In this document: piece after piece, positions 1-5,829 of the stretch
Numbering within the stretch: the first letter of the stretch is position 1
How the letters are laid out: every line of letters starts with the position of its first letter
NCBI GenBank assembly: GCA_027347805.1
Contig: DAIEQP010000122.1
Location: 1-8,146, forward strand
Direction of reading: 5' to 3'
Length of the DNA stretch: 8,146 bases
Source of the DNA: Ignavibacteria bacterium
GTDB lineage: Bacteria; Bacteroidota; Ignavibacteria; Ignavibacteriales; Melioribacteraceae
Program-made: the position numbers and the translations under genes
Notes under the pieces: model-generated
What the model was told of the DNA's origin: nothing
Seen by the model: only the letters and a program-made list of their open reading frames with translations
Database searches by the model: none

Positions 1-1
1 T

Positions 2-718
2 GTTACTTATGAATCATGCAGCTGGAATTATTTACAGATGCTGAAGTTCATGCAGGATAACGCACCATCAATCGGGACAAAAATAATTATGCCGGAAGTA
101 TCAGATTTCAATCGCACAATTTCTGATGCTGTTCTTTCCGATCAGGCTGCTTCGAACAATGTTTCAATTGTCGGCGGGCATATTTACGGAGGAGGAATTG
201 CGCCTTACCCGCTGGCGGTGTTAAAAGGAAAAGAAGTTTGGATGACAGAACATCTCTCTCTCGATACAACATGGACCGGCGCATTTAATACAGGATTGGA
301 AATTTATGACTGCATGAACGCGGGAATGAATGCTTATATCTGGTGGTACATAAGAAGATTCTACGGACCGATTGATGATAACAGCAATGTTACAAAACGT
401 GGTTATGTAATGTCGCAGTACGCGAGATTTATCCGTCCCGGTTATTATAAAGTAAACGCTTCTCCAAATCCGCAGGATTATATTTATGTAACCGCATACA
501 AAAGCGGAAGCAAAATTATTATTGTCGCAATCAATAACGATTCAAATTCTGCAGTCAGCCAGCAGTTCATTTTAAAGAATGTAACAGCGAATTCTTTTAC
601 TCCCTACACAACAACTAAAACAAAAAACTGCGTGCCCGGAAATAATATAAACTCTGGCGGCGGCAAATTTACTTATACACTTGAAAAGCAAAGCATAACA
701 ACGTTTGTTTCAAATTAG
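2..718 (+). CDS. xynC: GH30 glucuronoxylanase (XynC-like), 3' part of gene
   Basis: This is the C-terminal part of a secreted glycoside hydrolase of family 30, probably subfamily 8, which cuts the xylan backbone near glucuronic acid side chains. The reading frame is open from base 2 and starts with VTYESCSW, a family hallmark that follows the acid/base Glu, so the true start, signal peptide and acid/base residue lie upstream of the window. The segment EVWMTEH carries the family's catalytic nucleophile Glu (codon 248-250). The segments NAYIWWYIRRFYGPI and KRGYVMSQYARFIRPGY are strongly conserved in XynC-type enzymes. The last 85 or so residues form the side beta-domain (YIYVTAYKSGSKIIIVAINN to QSITTFVSN). 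The protein ends right after this domain, with no carbohydrate-binding module and no obvious type IX secretion tail. The family call is firm; subfamily and exact substrate are inference. Confidence 0.9.
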   Translation, partial: VTYESCSWNYLQMLKFMQDNAPSIGTKIIMPEVSDFNRTISDAVLSDQAASNNVSIVGGHIYGGGIAPYPLAVLKGKEVWMTEHLSLDTTWTGAFNTGLEIYDCMNAGMNAYIWWYIRRFYGPIDDNSNVTKRGYVMSQYARFIRPGYYKVNASPNPQDYIYVTAYKSGSKIIIVAINNDSNSAVSQQFILKNVTANSFTPYTTTKTKNCVPGNNINSGGGKFTYTLEKQSITTFVSN

Positions 719-841
719 TTAACCGGCGGTGTAAATTTTAATTGAATGATTAAGATTGTAGTGAATTTAAATTTTTGGTAAGTTCCTGTTGAAGCTTCTC
801 TCCCCCTGATGAAAAATTAAAAAAGTTTTGCGGGGTGTATT

Positions 842-1726
842 ATGAAAACTGCGTGGCTTGTTTTAATTGTTCTTACTTTCGCGGCATGGATTATACCTGC
901 CTATCGTTTCAGAAAAAGCAGATTCTTTTTCTTCTTTCTTCTTAATGTATTGATTGATCCGTCGATAGCGGTTCTCTCCCGAATCTTTTCAATTCCCACT
1001 TATAATTTTTTCCCCTTTGTTACTGTTGTACTCTTTTATTCTCTGCCGGAAAAGAATAACAGGATTGTTCTCCTAACATTAATTTCGGCAATTGTATTAA
1101 TTCAGAATTTCAGCGATCATTCATGGCTGCCCCTTCTGATTGCAACAATCAACGCGCTTTTTATAATTAACTTTTTCTCGGCGCAGATTTACGCGGAATA
1201 TAAAAAGGATTTCACTGTATCACTCTTTCTTATCTTTCTCTTGATCGACTCGCTGAAAAATATTATTAAGATATTTCTCTTTTACAGGTTTCATAATTTA
1301 TTCACTGCACTTTATGATTATATCCTAGCGTTTGGTTTTCTTATACCTCTTTTTATTTCATACTTCGGAATTGAAAAACGGTTCACACTGAAAAGAATCT
1401 ATCACAAAGAAAGCGGTTCAAATATCAGTGAAAAGGAATCTGCCCCGGAAGAAATTAGTGAAGCACATTATCCCCATCTGGACGAACTGAAAAAGAGGGA
1501 ATTGGAAATTCTTACTGTAATGTCTATGGGACAAAAACAGAATGACATCGCCAGGAATCTCTACATATCAAGAAAGACTGTTTACTTTCATGTAAGAAAT
1601 ATCAAGGATAAATTAAATATTAAAAGCACGGAGGAGCTTTATCATTTTGCTATTACGTTCAGCGGTCAGCTGAAAAAACTTTTACAGTTCGATGGAAGCA
1701 GGCGAAAAAAATTTAAACCCAACTAA
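842..1726 (+). CDS. Membrane-anchored LuxR-type transcriptional regulator
   Basis: This 294-residue protein joins a membrane domain to a DNA-binding domain. About seven hydrophobic segments are visible (roughly residues 3-21, 27-48, 56-69, 74-90, 95-117, 124-148 and 154-176), then a charged linker (178-213). A C-terminal LuxR/GerE helix-turn-helix follows at about 215-272, with the typical pattern LKKRELEILTVMSMGQ, NDIARNLYISRKTVYFH and IKDKLNIKSTEELYHFA. No receiver, PAS or autoinducer-binding domain is seen, so the membrane part is presumably the sensor; its signal is unknown. The ATG is preceded by GGGGTG at 832-837, which supports this start. It sits 123 bp after the xylanase gene on the same strand, with no clear terminator between them. 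Control of the xylanase is possible but not shown. The HTH assignment is firm. Confidence 0.88.
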   Translation: MKTAWLVLIVLTFAAWIIPAYRFRKSRFFFFFLLNVLIDPSIAVLSRIFSIPTYNFFPFVTVVLFYSLPEKNNRIVLLTLISAIVLIQNFSDHSWLPLLIATINALFIINFFSAQIYAEYKKDFTVSLFLIFLLIDSLKNIIKIFLFYRFHNLFTALYDYILAFGFLIPLFISYFGIEKRFTLKRIYHKESGSNISEKESAPEEISEAHYPHLDELKKRELEILTVMSMGQKQNDIARNLYISRKTVYFHVRNIKDKLNIKSTEELYHFAITFSGQLKKLLQFDGSRRKKFKPN

Positions 1727-1752
1727 CCAATAAGAAAATCCTCCCGGTCTAT

Positions 1753-1796
1753 AAAAACTGGTCCGTTGCATTCGAAAAACTGGTCATATGTCCAGT
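1753..1796. promoter_or_regulatory. Repeated ACTGGTC motif with an inverted partner
   Basis: The 11-mer AAAAACTGGTC occurs twice, at 1753-1763 and 1775-1785, 22 bp apart or about two helical turns. The second copy continues into a dyad, ACTGG at 1779-1783 and CCAGT at 1792-1796. Such an arrangement would suit a dimeric regulator such as the LuxR-type protein encoded just upstream, but this is only suggested by position. It lies 27 bp after that gene's stop and about 500 bp before the next gene, so it could equally be a chance repeat or part of the downstream leader. Confidence 0.25.
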
Positions 1797-1949
1797 GACT
1801 TTTTCAATTCTTTACCCGTTCTTGCATTCAGTTTAAAATATTTCTTTCCATTCCACCTCTCATATTAGCGTTGATAAAATTCGGTTTCTTGTTCGGGGAT
1901 GGAAAAACAAATTGCCTGTTTTAATTGCGGGATAAAAAATTGATTCAAA

Positions 1950-2171
1950 GAAATGCCCAAAAATTTCAGGAAATGGAGAATGAAACGGAGAAATGGAGAA
2001 TTGAATTGACGCGGCGCACAATTTTTTTAAGAAATGAAGAATGAAATGAAGAAATGCCCGATGAAATCAAGAAATGCCGGATGAAACTGTGAAATGCCCG
2101 CTGAAATCGTGAAATGGAGAATTGAAGTCAGGAAATGCCGGATAAAATGAAGAAATGGCGAAAAACGATTA
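1950..2171. repeat. Degenerate 20-bp tandem repeat array
   Basis: About ten head-to-tail units follow the pattern GAAATG-cccg-ATGAAA-nnnn. Units start at 1950, 1970, 1990, 2031, 2051, 2071, 2091, 2111, 2132 and 2152; the 2010-2030 slot is an eroded unit of 21 bp. The inner four bases vary between CCCG, CCGG and GAGA, as if units had been copied and diverged. Twenty is not a multiple of three and stops occur in the frames, so this is not a coding repeat. It fills much of the gene-free stretch 1727-2290. Nothing firm is visible in 1797-1949 or 2172-2281. Confidence 0.85.
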
Positions 2172-2280
2172 AAAACGCAGAATGCGATGAATTTTCATTC
2201 CGGCTTAAAGTAGTAAACATCAGCAGATCTAAATTTTGAATTGTTCGAAATGGTATCATAAATAAAACGCCAACTAAATA

Positions 2281-2287
2281 AGAGGTG
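2281..2287 (+). promoter_or_regulatory. Ribosome binding site that fixes the 2291 start
   Basis: AGAGGTG lies 3 to 10 bases before the ATG at 2291. A GTG overlapping this site (2285) is in the same frame and could be called as a start two codons earlier, but it would bury the Shine-Dalgarno sequence inside the gene. The ATG is therefore preferred. Confidence 0.6.
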
Positions 2288-2290
2288 AAT

Positions 2291-2995
2291 ATGAACCGGC
2301 ACGAAACAAACAAAGCAAATATGGGCGCTGCAGTTGCGGCCCTTTTCGATGAAGAAAATGAAATTCTAACCGAGTTTACTGTGCTTGCACAGCCAGTCGC
2401 AAAATTAAAAACAATCCTTGCAGAAATCGGGACTGTTGATAAGAAATACATTTTTGCAACCGGCGGAAAGACATCAACAAAACTGAATGCTGAAGAGGAA
2501 CTGCTTGAAGATCTTATGCCTGTTAAAAATGCTCTCTACGGTCTTGCTAATAAAACAGGCAACCAGGCACTTAAAAATTTAACCGGTGATAGCGAATCGG
2601 GTTTAAAGAAAATGAGGAATGCCGATTTTCTAAAAAGAGCTGAGGCAGTTCATGAAGCCGCCGTTAATAACCTGGCAGATCTTGATATCTATAAGATTAC
2701 TGCGCCGGTGCTCGCAGAACTGAAAGAGAAAATTGATGGTCTCTCATTAGCAATTGGGGGGCAGGATACCGGCTACGCCGATAGAAGCGCATTAAGAAAA
2801 CAGCTGAGTTCAAAATTCGATGAGCTGGATCTGCTTCTTTATGAAGAACTTGATAATCTTATTGAGCTCCTCAGAAAAAGCAATAAACTGTTTTATGATA
2901 AATATTTTTCTGCGCGCGGTATTAGGGACCTGGGCGGAGGCAGGAAAACAATTGAAGGTAATGGAGTTAAAGTACCTGCAGAGCAGCCGAAATAA
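2291..2995 (+). CDS. Unrecognised helical protein, 234 aa
   Basis: I do not recognise this family. The protein is soluble-looking, with no signal peptide or membrane segment, and is rich in Ala, Leu, Glu and Lys in heptad-like spacing, so it is probably all alpha-helical. Examples are EENEILTEFTVLAQPVAKLKTILAEI near the start and SSKFDELDLLLYEELDNLIELLRKSNKLFYDKYF at about residues 175-208. A Gly/Lys-rich tail follows (RDLGGGRKT and onward). It has no cysteine and no visible catalytic motif. Codon use and GC content resemble the LuxR gene rather than the AT-rich cassette genes further right. It stands alone, 119 bp after the 20-bp repeat array and before a long palindrome-rich gap. A structural or scaffold role is a guess. 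Confidence 0.75.
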   Translation: MNRHETNKANMGAAVAALFDEENEILTEFTVLAQPVAKLKTILAEIGTVDKKYIFATGGKTSTKLNAEEELLEDLMPVKNALYGLANKTGNQALKNLTGDSESGLKKMRNADFLKRAEAVHEAAVNNLADLDIYKITAPVLAELKEKIDGLSLAIGGQDTGYADRSALRKQLSSKFDELDLLLYEELDNLIELLRKSNKLFYDKYFSARGIRDLGGGRKTIEGNGVKVPAEQPK

Positions 2996-3000
2996 ATTTA

Positions 3001-3127
3001 AAGATGTCATGGCTCTTACGTGATAAGGTATCAATCAAATTACCCCGGGATTTATCCCGGGGTAACCACGCAGCAAAATACGTTCACTGTTTTAACTGTT
3101 CCGTATCGTCATGGTAGGACCATGACG
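3001..3127. repeat. Multi-hairpin REP-like repeat, copy 1
   Basis: This copy starts five bases after the preceding stop codon. It holds a decayed form of the GTCATGGC hairpin (3006-3019), then a perfect hairpin at 3041-3064 (11-bp stem ACCCCGGGAT-type, TT loop) followed by AACCAC. A decayed AACGGTT element comes next. The last element is a 9-bp-stem hairpin at 3107-3127 (CGTCATGGT, loop AGG, ACCATGACG). It shares its elements with copies 2 and 3 but is more worn. Families of such palindromes in other bacteria are often moved by RAYT transposases; none is seen here. Confidence 0.8.
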
Positions 3128-3332
3128 ACAACTGAAAAACAAAGTTTTGGGATAGAAGAAGCTGTTCTTTTGCTTTTGATTTTCCGGCCTCAAAAAAATA
3201 TCGTTAAAAGAATGAACCTGCGAAGCGTAAAACAGAAAATGGGAGGATAATTAATTTCATAGGAATTCATTTTCTGTAGTGGAGCAGGTGAAATTCTTAG
3301 ATATTTTTTTGCAGCCGAAGTTCTGGCGCCTG

Positions 3333-3371
3333 CCCCGTGAAGCGGGGATTCTTTTCTCCAAAGAAAAGAAT
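3333..3371. repeat. Two adjacent small hairpins
   Basis: CCCCG/CGGGG at 3333-3347 (5-bp stem) is followed directly by ATTCTTTTCT/AGAAAAGAAT at 3348-3371 (10-bp stem, loop CCAA). The first belongs to the same CCCCG..CGGGG class as two hairpins inside the cassette site at 7193-7469. The second resembles the hairpin at 3592-3617. There is no T-run typical of an intrinsic terminator, and no gene ends nearby. The flanking 3128-3332 shows nothing else I can support. Confidence 0.6.
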
Positions 3372-3380
3372 AAGAGAATT

Positions 3381-3561
3381 ATTCTTTTAATGTGCAGGAA
3401 GATTCCATAGATGTCATGGCTGTGCCATGACATAAGAATTAAATATTGATAGTTTTTTCGTCATAGTGGGACCATGATGACATACCCTAAGCGGATACAT
3501 TAACCCCGGGATTTATCCCGGGGTAACCACTCATAAAAAAACATTAACGGTTTTAACCGTT
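3381..3561. repeat. Multi-hairpin REP-like repeat, copy 2
   Basis: The first block, 3381-3431, differs from copy 3 at only 2 of 51 bases. It ends in a hairpin with an 8-bp stem GTCATGGC/GCCATGAC (3413-3431). An extra segment of about 63 bp follows, including a worn CGTCAT..ATGATGAC dyad (3460-3482). The second block, 3495-3561, matches copy 3 at 65 of 67 bases and carries two hairpins: 3503-3524 (10-bp stem around CCCCGGG) and 3546-3561 (AACGGTT/AACCGTT, loop TT). Confidence 0.85.
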
Positions 3562-3591
3562 CACGAAAAGAATACAACTCAATATTTCTTT

Positions 3592-3617
3592 TTACTTTTC
3601 TCTTGAAAGAAAAGTAA
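3592..3617. repeat. TTACTTTTCT/AGAAAAGTAA hairpin
   Basis: A perfect 10-bp stem with loop CTTGAA lies between repeat copy 2 and the large inverted repeat. It is closely related in sequence to the hairpin at 3348-3371, which suggests a second small dispersed palindrome family rather than a terminator, since no gene ends nearby. Confidence 0.6.
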
Positions 3618-3633
3618 CAAAAGTTCAAGTCTG

Positions 3634-3776
3634 CAAAAAATTGCCTAAGAATATCGGTTGTCCTTGTGCAGGGAATTGAATAAGCAGCTTGTGATAATAT
3701 GAATGTAAAAGACAAATCGACGTGCAATTCCCAAAACGCACACGGACAATCTCATTCTTTATACGGCAATTTTTTG
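3634..3776. repeat. Large imperfect inverted repeat, about 143 bp
   Basis: The left arm (3634-3678) and right arm (3725-3776) are imperfect reverse complements around a central segment of about 46 bp. The outermost 12 bases pair perfectly (CAAAAAATTGCC with GGCAATTTTTTG), as do the innermost eight (GGGAATTG with CAATTCCC). Matching blocks around TTGTCC and TGTGC lie between. Transcribed, it would fold into one long interrupted hairpin. It codes for nothing plausible on either strand. It could be a MITE-like element or a structured RNA; I see no clear target-site duplication. Confidence 0.7.
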
Positions 3777-3823
3777 AGGACAGGGAAAGATTAAAGATGA
3801 ATTAATACACGAATTATTATGCA

Positions 3824-3987
3824 ATTCTTTTAATGTGCAGGAAGATTCCAAAGATGTCATGGCTCTGCCATGACGCCATATTCTAAACGCATACATTAAC
3901 CCCGGGATTTATCCCGGGGTAACCACGCTTAAAAAAACATTAACGGTTTTAACCGTTCCGTATCGTCATGGCGGCATCCGGGGATGA
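3824..3987. repeat. Multi-hairpin REP-like repeat, copy 3
   Basis: This is the most complete copy. Block 3824-3874 carries the GTCATGGC/GCCATGAC hairpin (3856-3874). After only 16 bp comes block 3891-3957, with the CCCCGGG hairpin (3899-3920) and the AACGGTT/AACCGTT hairpin (3942-3957). The tail TTCCGTATCGTCATGG (3956-3971) also occurs in copy 1, but here the final hairpin has degenerated into a weaker dyad ending near 3987. Near-identity with copy 2 points to recent duplication or conversion. Confidence 0.85.
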
Positions 3988-4078
3988 TAAAACAAATCCT
4001 GCTTACCGCATTAAATTTTTATTGAATATATATCCAATAAATTTTAAGTTGAATCCGGGGAAACGGCAAACTTTTCTA

Positions 4079-4109
4079 TTGACCCCAATAATAGAAATAT
4101 AAGTTATAC
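4079..4109 (+). promoter_or_regulatory. Weak promoter candidate upstream of the cassette array
   Basis: TTGACC at 4079-4084 and TTATAC at 4104-4109 resemble sigma-70 -35 and -10 boxes, but the 19-bp spacer is long, and this phylum usually prefers a different consensus. It is listed only because a single outside promoter is expected to serve an integron-type array. The rest of 3988-4129 is AT-rich and shows nothing else I can support. Confidence 0.15.
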
Positions 4110-4129
4110 CATATAGATTTTAGTTCTGC

Positions 4130-4213
4130 TAATTAAATAATTCTTATAGATGAAATTCGCTGCGCGCATAAACTATGTATAGCGAAGCGTGGGTTAATTA
4201 ATATATAGGTGCG
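4130..4213 (+). other. Degenerate left boundary of the cassette array
   Basis: The octamer TAGGTGCG (4206-4213) is the exact reverse complement of CGCACCTA at the end of the next gene (4769-4776), which marks the left end of the first cassette. Unlike the other junctions, the core reads TATAGGT instead of GTTAGGT, and the AACGYC spacer and L' arm are missing. Upstream lies a small fold: TAATTAA (4130-4136) with TTAATTA (4194-4200), and inside it TTCGCT/AGCGAA (4156-4161 and 4181-4186) plus CATA/TATG. This could be a decayed attC site, an attI-like site, or a non-canonical insertion point. Confidence 0.45.
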
Positions 4214-4249
4214 TTGACGCACTGAAAAATTAAAGCAGAGGAAATATAG

Positions 4250-4777
4250 ATGAAAATATTAACTCAAAATGAAGTTGGTAGTTTCATTAAGAAAGTATTG
4301 AAAGCCAAACTTGAAAAAGATTTTTGGGGACATCCGTTTAGAATTTTTAGAGAAGAAGATTTACATACATGTGCATATTATCATTTACGGCGTTATTTAA
4401 AAGCTGATAGAAATTGGGAAATACTAAATGAACCGTTATTGCGTGATCTTAAAGATTCTGGTAAAAGTGCACAACCAGATTTAGTTTTATTTCATAGAGA
4501 AAAACCGAAATTAATAATAGAATTGAAATTTAAACGGACACTTTTTGGAATACAGAAAAAGGACAAAAAGGTTTTAGAAAAATCAGTTGAAAATAAAAAG
4601 TGGGCAAAGAAAGCATATTTCATTCAACTGATAATTGAACCGAAAAAGGAAACAAATCAAGAAGTGTTGTTATATCGTAATAAATTTATTCCAATCGTAA
4701 TGCGTGAAGATAGACTTGTGGAATATAAAGAAGTGTTCTCAAAACGTCGCAAACCAGAGCCAAGAAAACGCACCTAA
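4250..4777 (+). CDS. PD-(D/E)XK nuclease-like protein (cassette 1)
   Basis: This 175-residue protein has the layout of the PD-(D/E)XK nuclease fold. An early acidic helix (FREEDLHTCAYYHLRRYL, Glu35/36) comes first. It is followed by the core motif QPDLVLFHREKPKLIIELKFK, read as Pro76-Asp77, then Glu91-x-Lys93. A Lys-rich helix and a hydrophobic strand (KKAYFIQLIIEP) come after, with a basic tail. The family cuts nucleic acids with a metal ion; members act in restriction, repair and phage defence, and the specific target here is unknown. AGAGGA at 4237-4242 is well placed before the ATG. The stop codon lies inside the R'' box of the downstream attC-like site, as often seen in integron cassettes. 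The fold call rests on motif and layout only. Confidence 0.6.
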   Translation: MKILTQNEVGSFIKKVLKAKLEKDFWGHPFRIFREEDLHTCAYYHLRRYLKADRNWEILNEPLLRDLKDSGKSAQPDLVLFHREKPKLIIELKFKRTLFGIQKKDKKVLEKSVENKKWAKKAYFIQLIIEPKKETNQEVLLYRNKFIPIVMREDRLVEYKEVFSKRRKPEPRKRT

Positions 4778-4963
4778 CACGCAACTCAAAGCGACCGCGT
4801 CTATGACGCAGTCGTTTGATAAAGTTATTGGGTTTAGCTTTTCAGAATAGATTTATTTTTCAAAGTTGATTTGTAAAACGAAACTGATTTTAAAACAAAA
4901 AAGGTAGTTGCCGTAAGCGTCATTGTAGTTATGGGCGGCGCTTTAGTTGCAACGCCGTTAGGT
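4772..4963 (+). other. attC-like recombination site 1
   Basis: R'' ACCTAAC (4772-4778) and R' GTTAGGT (4957-4963) match the RYYYAAC/GTTRRRY consensus and are exact reverse complements. After a 2-nt spacer the left arm GCAACTcAAAGCGaCCGC (4781-4798) pairs with GCGGCGCTTTAGTTGC (4935-4950): 16 base pairs with C4787 and A4794 unpaired. On the folded bottom strand these would be an extrahelical G and T, the same bases that mark classical attC sites. A 6-nt AACGCC precedes R'. The inner 136 bp holds a further hairpin (4792-4814). At about 192 bp it is longer than most attC sites but within the range of large variable-loop types. Confidence 0.75.
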
Positions 4964-4984
4964 GGCAATTTAAAAGGTGTTTAT

Positions 4985-5653
4985 ATGCTAGCTTTTATTT
5001 TCCAAAATGTTAATTCTGTTAAAACAATTTATCAATCAAATCCGATTGATTGGTTTAGCATTATAAAAGATATTATCCTTTTAGTTGTAGCAATAATTGG
5101 TGCATTTGCTGCAATAGTTGGTTTAAAAACATGGCGGAAACAATTAAAAGGTAACACAGAATATGAATTATCTCGGCGTCTCCTCAAAGCTGTCTTTCAT
5201 GCACGTGACCAAATCAAGTATATAAGAAATCCATTCATGGATGGAGGTGAAATCTCTGAAGCAATTAAACAAAGTGGAATAGAGATAGAACCAAAAGATT
5301 TAAGACATTCCGTTAAATACTCACGTGCAGTTTATAGCATGCGTTGGAGATATCTTAGTGAAGTCCTCTCAGAACTTAAAATTGAATTACTTGAGGCGGA
5401 AGTTATTTGGGGAAAAGATATCAATAAAATATTTAAAGAATTCTATAACTGTGTTTCCGAACTCAATTTTGCAATTTATCAGCATTTAAATTCCCAAGAC
5501 GGATTATTTGATCTCAGTAAAGAGGAGAGAAGGCAGAATAGTTTGATACTGAATGATACTAGTGATGATCCTTTGAAAAATGAATTCAGTGGTAAAGTAA
5601 TTAAATCAGTAGAAGCTATAGAAGAATTTGTTAGACCAAAATTAAAAATATAA
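4985..5653 (+). CDS. Unknown single-TM protein (cassette 2)
   Basis: This 222-residue protein has one clear membrane segment at about residues 25-46 (SIIKDIILLVVAIIGAFAAI). It is followed by TWRKQLKGNTEYELSRRLLK and a long, mostly helical, soluble part with RDQIKYIRNPFM. The positive residues after the membrane segment suggest a cytoplasmic C-terminal domain. I know of no function for it. The ATG at 4985 is chosen because AAAGGTG (4973-4979) precedes it. An in-frame ATG at 4931 would place the start inside the attC-like hairpin and run through R', so it is unlikely. The gene fills its cassette, ending 4 bases before the next R'' box. Membrane anchoring next to defence genes makes an effector role possible, but this is speculation. 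Confidence 0.7.
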   Translation: MLAFIFQNVNSVKTIYQSNPIDWFSIIKDIILLVVAIIGAFAAIVGLKTWRKQLKGNTEYELSRRLLKAVFHARDQIKYIRNPFMDGGEISEAIKQSGIEIEPKDLRHSVKYSRAVYSMRWRYLSEVLSELKIELLEAEVIWGKDINKIFKEFYNCVSELNFAIYQHLNSQDGLFDLSKEERRQNSLILNDTSDDPLKNEFSGKVIKSVEAIEEFVRPKLKI

Positions 5654-5657
5654 TGCT

Positions 5658-5824
5658 ACCTAACCCGCGTTTCAAGCGGAACGCTGTAGTCGGTCGTAAC
5701 ATTTGTAGTTCGCATAGTAGTGAAAGAAGTTTTAAGAAGTAAATAAATAACATAATCAGTAAAACAAAAAAAATATTGGTAACGTAAACCATTTGGCGTC
5801 CGCTTAAACGCAACGTCGTTATAG
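5658..5824 (+). other. attC-like recombination site 2
   Basis: R'' ACCTAAC is at 5658-5664 and R' GTTATAG at 5818-5824. They do not pair with each other, which is expected because R'' belongs to cassette 2 and R' to cassette 3, whose own R'' (CTATAAC, 7193-7199) matches it exactly. The arms GCGTTTcAAGCGGaACGC (5667-5684) and GCGTCCGCTTAAACGC (5796-5811) form 16 base pairs with one unpaired C and one unpaired A, six bases apart as in site 1. Spacers are again 2 nt on the left and AACGTC on the right. Total length is about 167 bp. Confidence 0.75.
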
Positions 5825-5829
5825 CGCTT

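Noticed and set aside
1950..2171. CRISPR array or plasmid iterons
   Set aside because: Units are contiguous 20-mers without spacers, no cas genes are present, and the downstream protein does not look like a replication initiator.
2128..2451. Open frame of 107 codons on the - strand
   Set aside because: It overlaps the start of the well-supported 2291 gene and part of the tandem repeat array. It is a shadow frame.
3041..3064. Intrinsic terminator for the 2291 gene
   Set aside because: The stem is strong but is followed by AACCACG rather than a T-run, and the same hairpin recurs in places without a gene end.
3020..3250. Open frame of 76 codons on the + strand
   Set aside because: It runs straight through the CCCCGGG and CGTCATGGT hairpins of repeat copy 1, has no ribosome binding site, and its sequence is explained by the repeat.
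3500..3727. Open frame of 75 codons on the - strand
   Set aside because: It spans repeat copy 2, a hairpin and the large inverted repeat; composition and position argue against a gene.
4931..4984. Upstream in-frame ATG that would lengthen the cassette 2 protein
   Set aside because: It lies inside the attC-like arms and crosses the recombination point, so it would change with every cassette move; the ATG at 4985 has a good ribosome binding site.
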